From Eubacterium_B sp034180045 (GTDB lineage Bacteria > Bacillota > Clostridia > Peptostreptococcales > Anaerovoracaceae), in assembly GCA_034180045.1 (NCBI GenBank), contig JAXFOY010000018.1, positions 1-64,000 on the forward strand: a stretch of 64,000 nucleotides of DNA, in the 5' to 3' direction. Position numbers and translations under genes: made by a program. A model generated the notes under the pieces. The model searched no databases, had not been told where the DNA came from, and worked only from the letters and a program-made list of their open reading frames with translations. How positions within the stretch are numbered: position 1 is the first letter of the stretch; the number at the start of each line of letters is the position of its first letter. Positions 7,070 to 16,698 of the stretch are shown in pieces.

Positions 7070-10000
7070 TTATTTTACTACATCATATGCACATCCGTCA
7101 AATGCTAAATCAAATCTGCATATTCCGTTATATTCACAATAGGTGCATGGAACCGTATCCCCGGTTTTTTTCGGTCTTATATCTATTCTCCCATCCAAAA
7201 GTTCATCGCAAAGCTTCTCAGTAACTTGCCTTACCTTTAGTTGAAGTTCCTTAAATTCCGCCTCATTTAACAATACCCCCGAACGACTTGAGATTGTTCC
7301 GTCTTTCTTCCTTGAAATGCCGACAACATCCGATTTCAATTCAAAATCACCTGCAATACCTTCGATTACCTCAGGTGTATCCACCATTATGCCCTCGAGC
7401 ATAAACGATTTTTTTAATTCATCAGACACTGCCTCTGCAAGTTCTTCGGATTGATATGATTCGGCAGCTATTTTGGGGTCTGAAATCAAAAAATAAAATA
7501 CGCCTGCCGGCTCTCTTCTATCTCCCTGAGCAGCCTCAAGATAAAGCATCAGCTGTAGCCTGTAGCCCGCTTCCGCTTCGACTTTATCAAATTTTTCTCT
7601 GCCCGTCTTATAGTCGATAATCTTTACTCGATTTCCTTCCAGCACATCTACACGATCTATCTTGCCCTCAAGGTAGACCCTGCCGTTTGAAGTTGATATT
7701 TCTATAGCGGGGAAAACTTTACCTCTGCCGAAACTTTCTTCATAATAGCTTTCCTCTATCTTCCCGGCTCTAGCGTGTTCCACAAGACGCTTGCAAACCT
7801 GAAAGCACGATTCTTTTGCCCTGCTGTGCCAGTACTTTTCGCGATTTGTATAAGAAAAAATGCCATCTCGGTAATTGGAAGCCACTTCGTCTATATAATC
7901 GATTACCAATTTTTTCAGTTCTGTATCATCAATATCTGCCCATCTATCGTTTTCGCTGAGATACTTGGTAACATACATTATAGTTTCGTGATACAAATCC
8001 CCTATCTCTCGCGCAGAAACGGCAAATTCCCGGCGTTCTTCCGGTCTTAAGCCATAACTCACAAAGTGTGAAAACGGGCATCTGCTGAACGTTTCTATGC
8101 GTGACGGGCTTATGGAAAAGACGCCGTCAGGCTCGGTACTTTTGCCATAAAGCGGATTTATAAGTTTTTCCGGCAACGGCTTTTGTATGTTTTCAAAAGA
8201 CAAGCCCGTACTCATGCTGCTGAATATGTCATTTTCATTTGTCTTCAGCCAATCTGAAACGATTTGCCAACCTCCGTCAATCTTCTCACCCAGATATAGC
8301 TTCTTTATTGCCTCGGTAAAATGGCGAACGGTATTTGTTTTTCCTCCTATCATAGAGATGAGCTCACCCTTGCTTATAACATCTTCTTCCTCGCATAAGG
8401 ACGGGAACATCGTTAATAGGCGTTCTACGATTTCAGACTTCCTGATTTCAGAACCTTCACCGTCAGCCATTGAATATCCAATCCAAAGATATTTCTCAGG
8501 CTTTGATAGATTCCTGTAAATAGCTAAACTTTCTTCCATACGGCGAATTTCGTCACTGCTTCTGTGAAGCGAAGCTGCATCTGTAAGTATCGACAGTTCC
8601 TCGGCGCTGAAAAGTTCATCTTCTTCCGCAAGTATAGGAATAATGCCCTCATTTGCTCCAAAAATGAGCATAGCCTTTACATCTCCACACCTGCTTCGCT
8701 GCATGGTTCCCAGCATAATTTCATCGGAAACCGGCGGGATTACCCCTACTTCCATCTGCAAAAGTCCGGCTGTGAGTATATCGACAAACTCTCTTCCTTT
8801 GAACGGCTCATCTCCCATAAGTTCGACTATTTGAGAAAAGGCATTCATAATCAATTCCCATATCTGCAAAGTTTCATCTACCTTATCAGGCATACCGCAG
8901 TCGTTCAACCTGCCCGCCAAAGTATCGATTTGTTCGTCAATTTTAGCCTTTGCTAATAAGAAATTTACATAATCGCTAATAAACTCCGCATTTGATTTGG
9001 TTCTATTCTTTGTGTAAAGTTCTCTAAAATCCTCAAAAAATACCGAAATTTTTTCTCTTATCCCGTTCAGTCGTTCGAGTCCGTCTTCTCCGTATTCAAA
9101 AGTGCCTTTTTCAAAAGCCGTAAACCATTGTTTCCCGCGAATTCTATACTTTATGGCGTAGTTTTCTATAAAATCCACATCTTCTTCGTCAAGTCCCATA
9201 AAGCCTGTTTTTATCACCTTAAACACATCTCCGGTTTTCATGCCGCCACTGACAGCCTCTATTAACGAGACTACAAATATTGAGATGGGGGATGATGCTA
9301 TCGCCCTCTTCCGGTCGGCAAATATCTTGATACCGTACTCTTGAAATACTCTTTTCAGAACCTCTGCACGCTTTGCTTCATTGCAAATTATTACAATATC
9401 TCTATACCTAAGCTTCTCCTTTTGCAGCAAATCCAGTACAAAAGCTGCCGCCGATTCCGCTTCGCTATATATATTGTTCGCTTTTACAAGCCTGATGCCG
9501 CTTGAATCGTCATAAACATCCCTAAAAGGAGAGTAAAGAGCCTTTTCTATAGCTTTAATGCCCGCTTCACGCTTACAAACCTCAACCCCTGTGCTGCTTT
9601 CATCCAAGTCCTCAACTCTATAATCTATTTTAGACTCTTTCGCAAAATCACAGAGTTTACGGCTTAACGCTCCGGTTATATCAAAAAGTTCCTCATCCTT
9701 ACACCGCTGCGCAAATGTTAAATATATATTTACATCTTTCGCTTGTTTTATAACGGCCTCAATTAATTGCAAATTCCTTGGTGTAAAGCTGTCAAAGCCG
9801 TATATCCATACGGTTTTATTCTTGATTTTACGCGATTCAAAAATACCGTTTATGTAAAGTTCAATGAGGTCTTCCGCATCTGTATATCTGTTCGAAATTC
9901 GGCTTTCGTATTCATCAAAAATGATTTTAAGGTCTGACAGTTTCCGCTTTGTCAGTTCATCATTCGCAGAGCCGTCCCCGCTTTCGATAAACTCTATCAA

Positions 10001-10396
10001 GTCGCCCAAATTTAAGTCCGATTGTTTTGCTTTGGAAATAAAATCACTTATGGCGTTAAGAAACCCCTGTTTTTGCACAACGCCGTCGAACACTTCAAGA
10101 TTGTCGCTTTTTTCCGTCAAGATTTTATATAGAAGCATATATCTTCCATATTTGTCTATAAATGTGTATTTACTTCTCCCCGTCTCTTCGAGTATATTGT
10201 TGCCGAACTTTGATATGGCTGTTATTTCAACATCAAGAAGAACATCCGTCTCCATGCGTTTCATAGCTTGAAGCTCTGCCGTAAGCGTATATTGGTCGGG
10301 AACTATCACCAGACTTTCCCCCGCTTCGGCTTTGATTTTACCGTATATAAAGCTTTCCTTATCTATAGATTCACGGCTGCGATATATATTAAGCAT
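7070..10396 (-). CDS. addB: AddB-like helicase-exonuclease subunit
   Basis: AddB is the second subunit of the AddAB enzyme that resects double-strand DNA ends for recombination. The 1108 residues match the family in length. The C-terminal third holds a RecB-type nuclease domain (EGKIDRVDV...IIDYKTG) framed by the iron-sulfur cysteines: one in SRCPFSHF and three in CTYCEYNGICRFD, the CX2CX5C spacing of AddB. The N-terminus, where AddB proteins normally carry a GxxGxGKT ATP-binding loop, reads YRSRESIDKES here and lacks the glycines and the GK pair. The ATG follows AAGGAGGGAGC. addA is not adjacent; tex is upstream and tRNA-Thr downstream. Confidence 0.85.
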   Translation of the reverse strand: MLNIYRSRESIDKESFIYGKIKAEAGESLVIVPDQYTLTAELQAMKRMETDVLLDVEITAISKFGNNILEETGRSKYTFIDKYGRYMLLYKILTEKSDNLEVFDGVVQKQGFLNAISDFISKAKQSDLNLGDLIEFIESGDGSANDELTKRKLSDLKIIFDEYESRISNRYTDAEDLIELYINGIFESRKIKNKTVWIYGFDSFTPRNLQLIEAVIKQAKDVNIYLTFAQRCKDEELFDITGALSRKLCDFAKESKIDYRVEDLDESSTGVEVCKREAGIKAIEKALYSPFRDVYDDSSGIRLVKANNIYSEAESAAAFVLDLLQKEKLRYRDIVIICNEAKRAEVLKRVFQEYGIKIFADRKRAIASSPISIFVVSLIEAVSGGMKTGDVFKVIKTGFMGLDEEDVDFIENYAIKYRIRGKQWFTAFEKGTFEYGEDGLERLNGIREKISVFFEDFRELYTKNRTKSNAEFISDYVNFLLAKAKIDEQIDTLAGRLNDCGMPDKVDETLQIWELIMNAFSQIVELMGDEPFKGREFVDILTAGLLQMEVGVIPPVSDEIMLGTMQRSRCGDVKAMLIFGANEGIIPILAEEDELFSAEELSILTDAASLHRSSDEIRRMEESLAIYRNLSKPEKYLWIGYSMADGEGSEIRKSEIVERLLTMFPSLCEEEDVISKGELISMIGGKTNTVRHFTEAIKKLYLGEKIDGGWQIVSDWLKTNENDIFSSMSTGLSFENIQKPLPEKLINPLYGKSTEPDGVFSISPSRIETFSRCPFSHFVSYGLRPEERREFAVSAREIGDLYHETIMYVTKYLSENDRWADIDDTELKKLVIDYIDEVASNYRDGIFSYTNREKYWHSRAKESCFQVCKRLVEHARAGKIEESYYEESFGRGKVFPAIEISTSNGRVYLEGKIDRVDVLEGNRVKIIDYKTGREKFDKVEAEAGYRLQLMLYLEAAQGDRREPAGVFYFLISDPKIAAESYQSEELAEAVSDELKKSFMLEGIMVDTPEVIEGIAGDFELKSDVVGISRKKDGTISSRSGVLLNEAEFKELQLKVRQVTEKLCDELLDGRIDIRPKKTGDTVPCTYCEYNGICRFDLAFDGCAYDVVK

Positions 10397-10503
10397 GCTC
10401 CCTCCTTTAACTCCCGGCTGTAGACATCGAATAATACAAACTGACCGGCATTCGGAACATTCATCTCTGTCCTCTTCAAAGTCTACACGCTCAAAGCAAA
10501 ACG

Positions 10504-12672
10504 CTATAGCTTCATGGTCAGAGAAACCTTGCCTCTTTCTTTGTCAATTCCAATGATACGGACCTTAACGGTATCTCCTACCGCCACAACATCCATAGGG
10601 TGCTTTATATACCTATCGCTTAATTGCGATATATGTACCAATCCATCATTTTTTACACCTATATCCACAAATGCGCCAAAGTCCACTACATTGCGCACAG
10701 TTCCGCTCATTTCCATACCCTCTTTAAGATCCTCAAAACTGCGCACATCATTTCTGAAAACGACAGGAGGTGCATCTTCACGAGGGTCGCGCCCCGGTTT
10801 ATGCAGTTCGGATATAATATCCTTTAGAGTCAATTCTCCTATTCCTAAGTCTTCTGCCATTTTACGCACGCTTTCGTTCATCTTGCGAGCCGGGTATGTC
10901 AGTTGAATTTTTTCTTCGATTATCTGTATTCCGTCTTTTATATTTTGTTCATCAAGACCTAATTTTTGCAGCATATCCCTGGTAACCTTGTATGATTCAG
11001 GATGTACCGATGTAGCATCAAGAGGTTCTTCCCCCTCACTTATACGCAAGAATCCCGCACACTGTTCAAATGCCTTAGGGCCCAGTTTAGCTACCTTGAG
11101 AAGTTCTCTGCGACTTGTGAATCTGCCGTTTGCTTCTCTATAAGCAACGATGTTTTTGGCAATTCCGTTATTAATACCCGCAACATATGAAAGCAGCGAC
11201 GGTGATGCCGTATTCAAATCTACGCCCACCCTGTTCACGCAATCCTCAACCACTGCACTAAGTGCTTCACTCAGATTTTTCTGGTTCATATCATGTTGGT
11301 ATTGTCCTACGCCGATGTGCTTAGGATCTATTTTAACAAGTTCCGCCAGCGGGTCCTGTAATCTTCTTCCCAAAGACATGGCGCCTCTTGTAGTAACATC
11401 CAAATCGGGGTATTCCTCACCGGCAAGTTTTGATGCGGAATAAACCGATGCACCGCCCTCATTTACAATGGTGTATTGAATTTTATAAGCGTTTTTCTTT
11501 AGGAATGATGCAACTACTTCCTCTGTTTCTCTTGATGCGGTACCGTTTCCTATAACTATCACATCTATCTTATATTTTTCTATGATAGATGTGAGAACCT
11601 TTTCCGTTCCGTCTATATCCCGCTTCGGTTCGGTAGGATAAATCGTGGTGTAAGCAAGCAGCTTCCCTGTTGCATCAAGAACCGCAACCTTGCAGCCCGT
11701 CCTAAATCCCGGGTCTATGCTGATTATTCGCTTGCCTTTTACAGGCGGAACCATGAGAAGCTTCTCGGTATTTCCGGCAAAAACTTTGATTGCTTCGGTT
11801 TCTGCACGTTCGCTCAAAAGATTTCTCATCTCTCGCTCTAAGGACGGCGCAATTAGTCTTTTGTATGCGTCATCTATCGTGTCTAAAAGCAAAGACTTAA
11901 ATATTGAATCCCTTCTGATTATGTCCTTTTGGATAAAGCGGCTTATACTTTCTCCATCCACACTGATTTTAACTTTCAGCTTTCCTTCTTTCTCCCCACG
12001 ATTGATTGCTAAAACTCTGTGGTTCGGAATCTTTGATACGGCTTCATGCTTGCCGTAGTACATGTCATAGACAGTCTTTTCTTCTGAATTTACAGCTTCC
12101 GTTTCTATTATCCCCCGTTCATAGGTTATCTTTCGCAGTTCGCTGATTAAATCGGCATTATCGGCAATCATCTCGGCAATTATATCGCAAGCACCCTGAA
12201 CGGCTTCATCAACAGATTCCACCTCTTTTTCGGCATCCACAAAAGGCTCGGCAATCTTTGCGATATTCCCTTCCTTTGCTTGTTGCATATAAATAATAAG
12301 CGCCAAAGGTTCCAGCCCTTTTGCTTTTGCTTTTCCCGCTCTTGTCGTCTTTTTCTGCTTAAAAGGTTTGTATAAATCCTCAACTCTTTGCAAAATTTCC
12401 GCTTTCTCTATCTCTGCGGCAAGTTCAACTGTTAGTTTACCTTGTTCTTCTATATTGCGAAGAACTTCTTGCTTGCGCTCTTCGAGACCTCTTAAATATC
12501 TTAGTCTCTCGTCAAGACTGCGAAGCACTTCATCGTTCAGCCCACCCGTAACATCCTTACGGTATCTGGCGATAAACGGAACTGTATTTCCTTCATCAAT
12601 AAGTTTAACCGCGCTTTCTATCTGCCTTCTTTTGACACCGAACTCTGCGGTCAGCTTTGCTATTATTTCCAT
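10504..12672 (-). CDS. tex: Tex-family RNA-binding transcription accessory protein
   Basis: Tex is a cytoplasmic nucleic-acid-binding protein that influences transcription and RNA turnover. The 722 residues show the typical order: an N-terminal helical part, a YqgF-like RNase H fold near residues 320-450 (ISIDPGFRTGCKVAVLD, VIGNGTASRETE), helix-hairpin-helix segments (LNTASPSLLSYVAGINNGIAKNIV region), and a C-terminal S1 domain (GTVRNVVDFGAFVDIGV...DGLVHISQLS). Length and motifs are standard. It lies 107 bp upstream of addB on the same strand, so cotranscription is possible. Confidence 0.95.
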   Translation of the reverse strand: MEIIAKLTAEFGVKRRQIESAVKLIDEGNTVPFIARYRKDVTGGLNDEVLRSLDERLRYLRGLEERKQEVLRNIEEQGKLTVELAAEIEKAEILQRVEDLYKPFKQKKTTRAGKAKAKGLEPLALIIYMQQAKEGNIAKIAEPFVDAEKEVESVDEAVQGACDIIAEMIADNADLISELRKITYERGIIETEAVNSEEKTVYDMYYGKHEAVSKIPNHRVLAINRGEKEGKLKVKISVDGESISRFIQKDIIRRDSIFKSLLLDTIDDAYKRLIAPSLEREMRNLLSERAETEAIKVFAGNTEKLLMVPPVKGKRIISIDPGFRTGCKVAVLDATGKLLAYTTIYPTEPKRDIDGTEKVLTSIIEKYKIDVIVIGNGTASRETEEVVASFLKKNAYKIQYTIVNEGGASVYSASKLAGEEYPDLDVTTRGAMSLGRRLQDPLAELVKIDPKHIGVGQYQHDMNQKNLSEALSAVVEDCVNRVGVDLNTASPSLLSYVAGINNGIAKNIVAYREANGRFTSRRELLKVAKLGPKAFEQCAGFLRISEGEEPLDATSVHPESYKVTRDMLQKLGLDEQNIKDGIQIIEEKIQLTYPARKMNESVRKMAEDLGIGELTLKDIISELHKPGRDPREDAPPVVFRNDVRSFEDLKEGMEMSGTVRNVVDFGAFVDIGVKNDGLVHISQLSDRYIKHPMDVVAVGDTVKVRIIGIDKERGKVSLTMKL

Positions 12673-12909
12673 TGTCCTTCCCTTTACACACGTCTCTTCC
12701 GATTTTATATATTGAATTATACCATAACACTTCTGTTTTTTGTTGTTCTCGATATTTTACATAACTAATTTTTAATAACATTTTAATTAGGAAAGTGCAT
12801 ACATATAATTATCGTATTTGTGCTATAATTAGGAAAACTTAAAATTTACCTATGATAGTAAAAATATCACTTTGTTTTAGCTGTAATTATGAAGAATGGG
12901 AGGAAATAT

Positions 12910-13992
12910 ATGGGAAAGACATACCCTAAGCTCATAATAAGACCGGAATATATACAGCATAATGTTAGCCAGGTAGTCGACATAGCAAAGCGTGCGGGGC
13001 TGGATATCACCGGAGTCGCAAAGGGGTTTTGCGGAATTCCAAAAGCGGCACAAGCTTTAATTGATGCAGGATGTATGAATGTAGGTCTGTCAAGGACGGA
13101 GCAACTAAGGCCAATAAAAGAATACAGCCCTGATATAACTACGCTCTTGACCAGACTCCCTATGAAATCAGAGGTTGACGAGATAGTTACATGGGCGGAT
13201 ATAACACTAAATTCCGAGATTGAAACTATGGCAGCCCTAAACGAGGAAGCGCTCAGACAAAACAAAATACACAAGGTCATCATAATGAAAGATATAGGGG
13301 ACCGCCGAGAGGGCTATGAGTCCGAAGAAGAAATGATTGAGGCATGTTTGAAAGCAGAAAGAGAATTCAAAGGTCTTGAGCTTTACGGTGTAGGCGCAAA
13401 CTACAACTGCTACGGCTCGGTTTCTCCGACAAAGGAAAATCTAAGAGATTTGGTTTATGTAGCCGAAAAAGTCGAAAAACTGATAGGCAGAAAACTCGAT
13501 ATCATTTCAGTCGGAGGCACGACAGTTTTGAATCTCGTGGACACCGGCGATATTCCTGAAAGAGTGAACAACTTAAGATGTGGTATTGCAACTATTACAA
13601 AAGCCGCCTATACATGGGAGGAGGATATTCCCGACCGCAAAGACAGTTTCAGGCTTCAAGCCGAGATTATAGAATTAAAAAATAAGCCTACGCTTCCAAG
13701 GGGAAAACACGGCTTTGCCGCTCTGAACGAAGAACGAAAGTATGAAGATTTAGGGATTCGCAAGCGCGCCATTTTAGCGATTGGAAGCCAGGACATCGGT
13801 GTTGGCGGCGGAACTATTGAGGCGGTGAATCCTAAAATAAAAATTTGGGGCTCGAGCAGCGACCATACCATGATTGATATTGAAGATTGTGATACGGATT
13901 TCAAAATCGGAGATATTGTCGAGTTTAATATAAACTATGTCGCCTGCATGAACCTGAGCAAGGGCTGGGACATAAATATCGAGATAGAATAA
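12910..13992 (+). CDS. Alanine/ornithine racemase-family PLP enzyme
   Basis: This 360-residue protein resembles the ornithine racemase of amino-acid-fermenting clostridia, which converts L- to D-ornithine before oxidative breakdown. It has the fold-type III barrel pattern: probable PLP lysine K38 (TGVAKGFCG), the IIMKDIGDRREGY segment, the NYNCYGSVSP strand and the C-terminal RKRAILAIGSQD...SSDH segment. ATG 12910 is chosen because GGGAGG lies 6 nt before it; an ATG 21 bp upstream lacks a site. It stands alone on the plus strand and ends at the hairpin at 14114-14150. Alanine or another basic amino acid is an alternative substrate. The downstream ornithine genes (such as ord or ora) are not in this window. 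Confidence 0.8.
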   Translation: MGKTYPKLIIRPEYIQHNVSQVVDIAKRAGLDITGVAKGFCGIPKAAQALIDAGCMNVGLSRTEQLRPIKEYSPDITTLLTRLPMKSEVDEIVTWADITLNSEIETMAALNEEALRQNKIHKVIIMKDIGDRREGYESEEEMIEACLKAEREFKGLELYGVGANYNCYGSVSPTKENLRDLVYVAEKVEKLIGRKLDIISVGGTTVLNLVDTGDIPERVNNLRCGIATITKAAYTWEEDIPDRKDSFRLQAEIIELKNKPTLPRGKHGFAALNEERKYEDLGIRKRAILAIGSQDIGVGGGTIEAVNPKIKIWGSSSDHTMIDIEDCDTDFKIGDIVEFNINYVACMNLSKGWDINIEIE

Positions 13993-14113
13993 AAATACAG
14001 CTATTTCGAGCGGCGGATACTTCTGGCTGCGATGTTTGCTTCACCCGTCATCATGGCATATCGGCTTCCAAAGCAACAGATTCTTGAAAAATTTATAATC
14101 ATACAACTCAATT

Positions 14114-14150
14114 AATCCGAGTCCGACGTAACCCCGGGCTCGGATTTTCT
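14114..14150 (+). terminator. Terminator after the racemase gene
   Basis: AATCCGAG (14114-14121) pairs with CTCGGATT (14139-14146), with TTTCTT following. Confidence 0.65.
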
Positions 14151-14188
14151 TATATAACAAAACTTATGAACCTTCGCATTAGTTCTTA

Positions 14189-14911
14189 TTATCTGCTCAT
14201 GAAACTCGCTACAAAGGCCTTTGTTCTCTCATTCTTCGGGTGTTTGAATATCTGCTCAGCCGAGCCCGACTCTATAATCTTACCTCCGGTCATAAAGATA
14301 ACTTCGTCCGAAATTTCTCGGGCAAAGCCCATCTCATGAGTGACTATGAGCATGGTCATTCCGGACGCCGCAAGCTTTTTCATCACATCCAAAACCTCCC
14401 CTACCATTTCCGGATCAAGCGCCGATGTAGGTTCATCAAAAAGAATAATCTCCGGATCCATAGCCAAGGCTCTGGCGATTGCAACTCTTTGTTTTTGTCC
14501 TCCCGAGAGGTTTTTAGGATAGGCATCCTTTTTATCAGAAAGACCTACCGTTTCAAGAAGCTGAAGCGCCCTTTTTTCGGCATCGACCTTTGATATACCC
14601 TTAACATTTATAGGCGCCGTCGTAATATTTTTAAGTACCGTCAAATGGTTGAAAAGATTAAAATTCTGGAAAACCATGGCGGTCTTTGCTCTTACTTCTT
14701 TGATGTTACTGTCATCGATAAGCTCTCCGTCTATAAAAATTTGTCCGCAATCCGGGTATTCCAACCTGTTTATACAGCGAAGCACCGTGCTTTTGCCTGA
14801 ACCGGACGATCCTATTATCGAAGTTACCTTCCCCTCACTGACAGAAAAACTTACATCATCTACAGCCTTGACTGCATCAAAACTCTTTATTAAATTTTTC
14901 ACCTCTATCAT
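14189..14911 (-). CDS. Polar amino-acid ABC transporter ATPase
   Basis: This is the ATP-hydrolysing subunit of a GlnQ/ArtM-type importer on the inner face of the membrane. The 240 residues contain Walker A GSSGSGKST, Q-loop QNFNLFNH, signature LSGGQKQR, Walker B ILFDEPTSALD and the H-loop VTHEMGF, all intact. It follows the permease gene directly (ATG abuts its TAG), and the binding protein comes first, so the order is binding protein-permease-ATPase. The specificity cannot be read from the sequence; basic or polar amino acids are the usual range. Confidence 0.93.
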   Translation of the reverse strand: MIEVKNLIKSFDAVKAVDDVSFSVSEGKVTSIIGSSGSGKSTVLRCINRLEYPDCGQIFIDGELIDDSNIKEVRAKTAMVFQNFNLFNHLTVLKNITTAPINVKGISKVDAEKRALQLLETVGLSDKKDAYPKNLSGGQKQRVAIARALAMDPEIILFDEPTSALDPEMVGEVLDVMKKLAASGMTMLIVTHEMGFAREISDEVIFMTGGKIIESGSAEQIFKHPKNERTKAFVASFMSR

Positions 14912-15577
14912 CTAATTTCCCTGCCTCACATTCTTTTCCATAAGTCCCACAAGTTTTGAGAGCGGAATTGTCATCAAAAGATATACCGCCGCCGCACCTA
15001 TATATGCCTCAAAGGTATTAAAAGTAGCTGCATTCCAAAGCTGTGCGCTTCTCAACACCTCTACGACTCCAACGTAGGAAAGAACGGCGGTCTCCTTAAT
15101 CATCGTCACAAATTCATTCCCGAACGACGGTATGACAATTCTAAAAGCTTGGGGTAGTACAATTAACGCATTCACCTGAAATTTGCTCATTCCGAGCGAA
15201 AGAGCGGCTTCTCTTTGCCCCTTGTCAACTGCCTGTATTCCTCCCCTGATAACTTCCGCCATATAAGCCGCACTGTTAAGACCGCAAACAATCAGCGCCG
15301 GAAACATGAGCATGCTCCATTTGAACTCAATTTGGTGCTGCTGTAAAAAATAAGGCAGTCCGTATGCTACTACAAGCGCCTGCACAATAAGAGGCGTACC
15401 TCTTACAATTTCGATATAAATTCCGGCAAGCAACTTCAAAATCTTTTTAGCCGAGGTCCTCATCAAAGCCAAAGCAAGTCCGAGGATAACGCCGAGAAGC
15501 AAGGCGAACGCACTTACTCCGAGTGTCATAGGCACTCCTTTAAGTGCAACAAAAAAGCCTTCAAAGTACAAATTCAT
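14912..15577 (-). CDS. Polar amino-acid ABC transporter permease
   Basis: This 221-residue integral membrane protein belongs to the HisM/GlnP group. It has several hydrophobic helices and the EAA loop that docks on the ATPase (EAALSLGMSKFQVNALIVLPQAFRIVIPSFGNEF). It also shows the family segment IEIVRGTPLIVQ. It sits 2 bp after the binding-protein gene and directly before the ATPase gene. Confidence 0.93.
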   Translation of the reverse strand: MNLYFEGFFVALKGVPMTLGVSAFALLLGVILGLALALMRTSAKKILKLLAGIYIEIVRGTPLIVQALVVAYGLPYFLQQHQIEFKWSMLMFPALIVCGLNSAAYMAEVIRGGIQAVDKGQREAALSLGMSKFQVNALIVLPQAFRIVIPSFGNEFVTMIKETAVLSYVGVVEVLRSAQLWNAATFNTFEAYIGAAAVYLLMTIPLSKLVGLMEKNVRQGN

Positions 15578-15579
15578 AT

Positions 15580-16377
15580 TTATTTTCCCTCAAACCACTT
15601 TTTGAAAATCTTATCATATGTCCCGTCTTTTTTGATGTTTTCGAGTCCCTTATTGATTTTTTCCAACAATTCCGTATTCCCCTTAGCTACAGCAAATCCA
15701 TAAGATTCGGCATTTAAGGTCTCCCCGACAACCTTAAACCCGTCATTTGCCTTTACCGCACGCTCAGCTACAGGCTTATCGACGATAAGTGCATCGACAT
15801 CCCCGTTTTTTACCTGAAGCAGGCAAACATCCACACCGTCATTGACTTTTACTTCTTTAATCTTTCCCTGTTCTTTTAGTTCATTTGCTTTATCCGCACC
15901 TGTAGTTCCTATTTGTACCGCGATTGTCATATCTTTTGTCAAAGAATCGACACCGGTGATTTTCTCGTTATCCGATTTTACCAATACTACATTTCCGCTA
16001 TCATAGTATGTTTTTGAAAAATCAACCTTTTTAGCACGTTCTTCATCCTCCGCATTCATGCCCGCCGCGATAATATCACAGTTTTTGGAGTTTACAGCCG
16101 GTATAAGTGCATCAAAACCGAATGACTTAAATTCCACCTTAAAGCCCTGATCCTTTGCTATAGCATTTATCAAATCCATGTCAAAGCCGATGATATTTCC
16201 CTCTTCATCAGTCGTATCAAAAGGAGCAAAAGTAGGCTCAGTTCCTACAATGTATGTTTTTGCTTTTTCCTTATTATCCGCATCATCTTTCTTTTCCCCG
16301 CATGCGGACACTGCTGACACAAGCACTAAGACCGCTGTTAATATAAGCGTTTTCTTAATAAATTTATTTGCATTCAT
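15580..16377 (-). CDS. Amino-acid ABC transporter substrate-binding lipoprotein
   Basis: This 265-residue family 3 solute-binding protein is anchored outside the membrane and delivers amino acids to the permease. It has a signal peptide with a lipobox ending VSAC (about residues 23-26). The mature part has the family marks GTEPTFAPFDTTDEEGNIIGFDMDL and GMNAEDEERAKKVDFSKTYYDSG, the ligand-contacting regions. First gene of the three-gene operon; its promoter would lie in 16378-16650 but no strong minus-strand box stands out. Confidence 0.93.
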   Translation of the reverse strand: MNANKFIKKTLILTAVLVLVSAVSACGEKKDDADNKEKAKTYIVGTEPTFAPFDTTDEEGNIIGFDMDLINAIAKDQGFKVEFKSFGFDALIPAVNSKNCDIIAAGMNAEDEERAKKVDFSKTYYDSGNVVLVKSDNEKITGVDSLTKDMTIAVQIGTTGADKANELKEQGKIKEVKVNDGVDVCLLQVKNGDVDALIVDKPVAERAVKANDGFKVVGETLNAESYGFAVAKGNTELLEKINKGLENIKKDGTYDKIFKKWFEGK

Positions 16378-16657
16378 CTTCTTATACCTTATAAAAGTCC
16401 TTTCTATATTTTGCTCTTTATTTATTATGAGGGTAATTATACATTATCTTTAATACTTATGCAATAGCTAATTTATATTTTTTCTTATTTATGTATATTT
16501 TATTGATTTTACTCATTATCTTTGCATAAAAATTATATTATATATATCCCAATCACATGTATATTATGTCATATATGCAATCACATCACTTTATTAACCT
16601 ATTGAATGAATGCCTTTGAAATAATTAGAATGTCGATGAATTAGCGCAACTTATATA

Positions 16658-16666
16658 TGTTATAAT
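16658..16666 (+). promoter_or_regulatory. Extended -10 promoter of the M20/RocB cluster
   Basis: TGTTATAAT (TG-N-TATAAT) lies 33 bp before the first ATG of the cluster, with AAGGAGG in between. The -35 region is weak, which is common with an extended -10. The remainder of the divergent gap 16378-16657 is AT-rich and shows no other signal that I can support. Confidence 0.6.
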
Positions 16667-16698
16667 AGTTTCTAATAGTTCAAGGAGGCTGGAGAATT

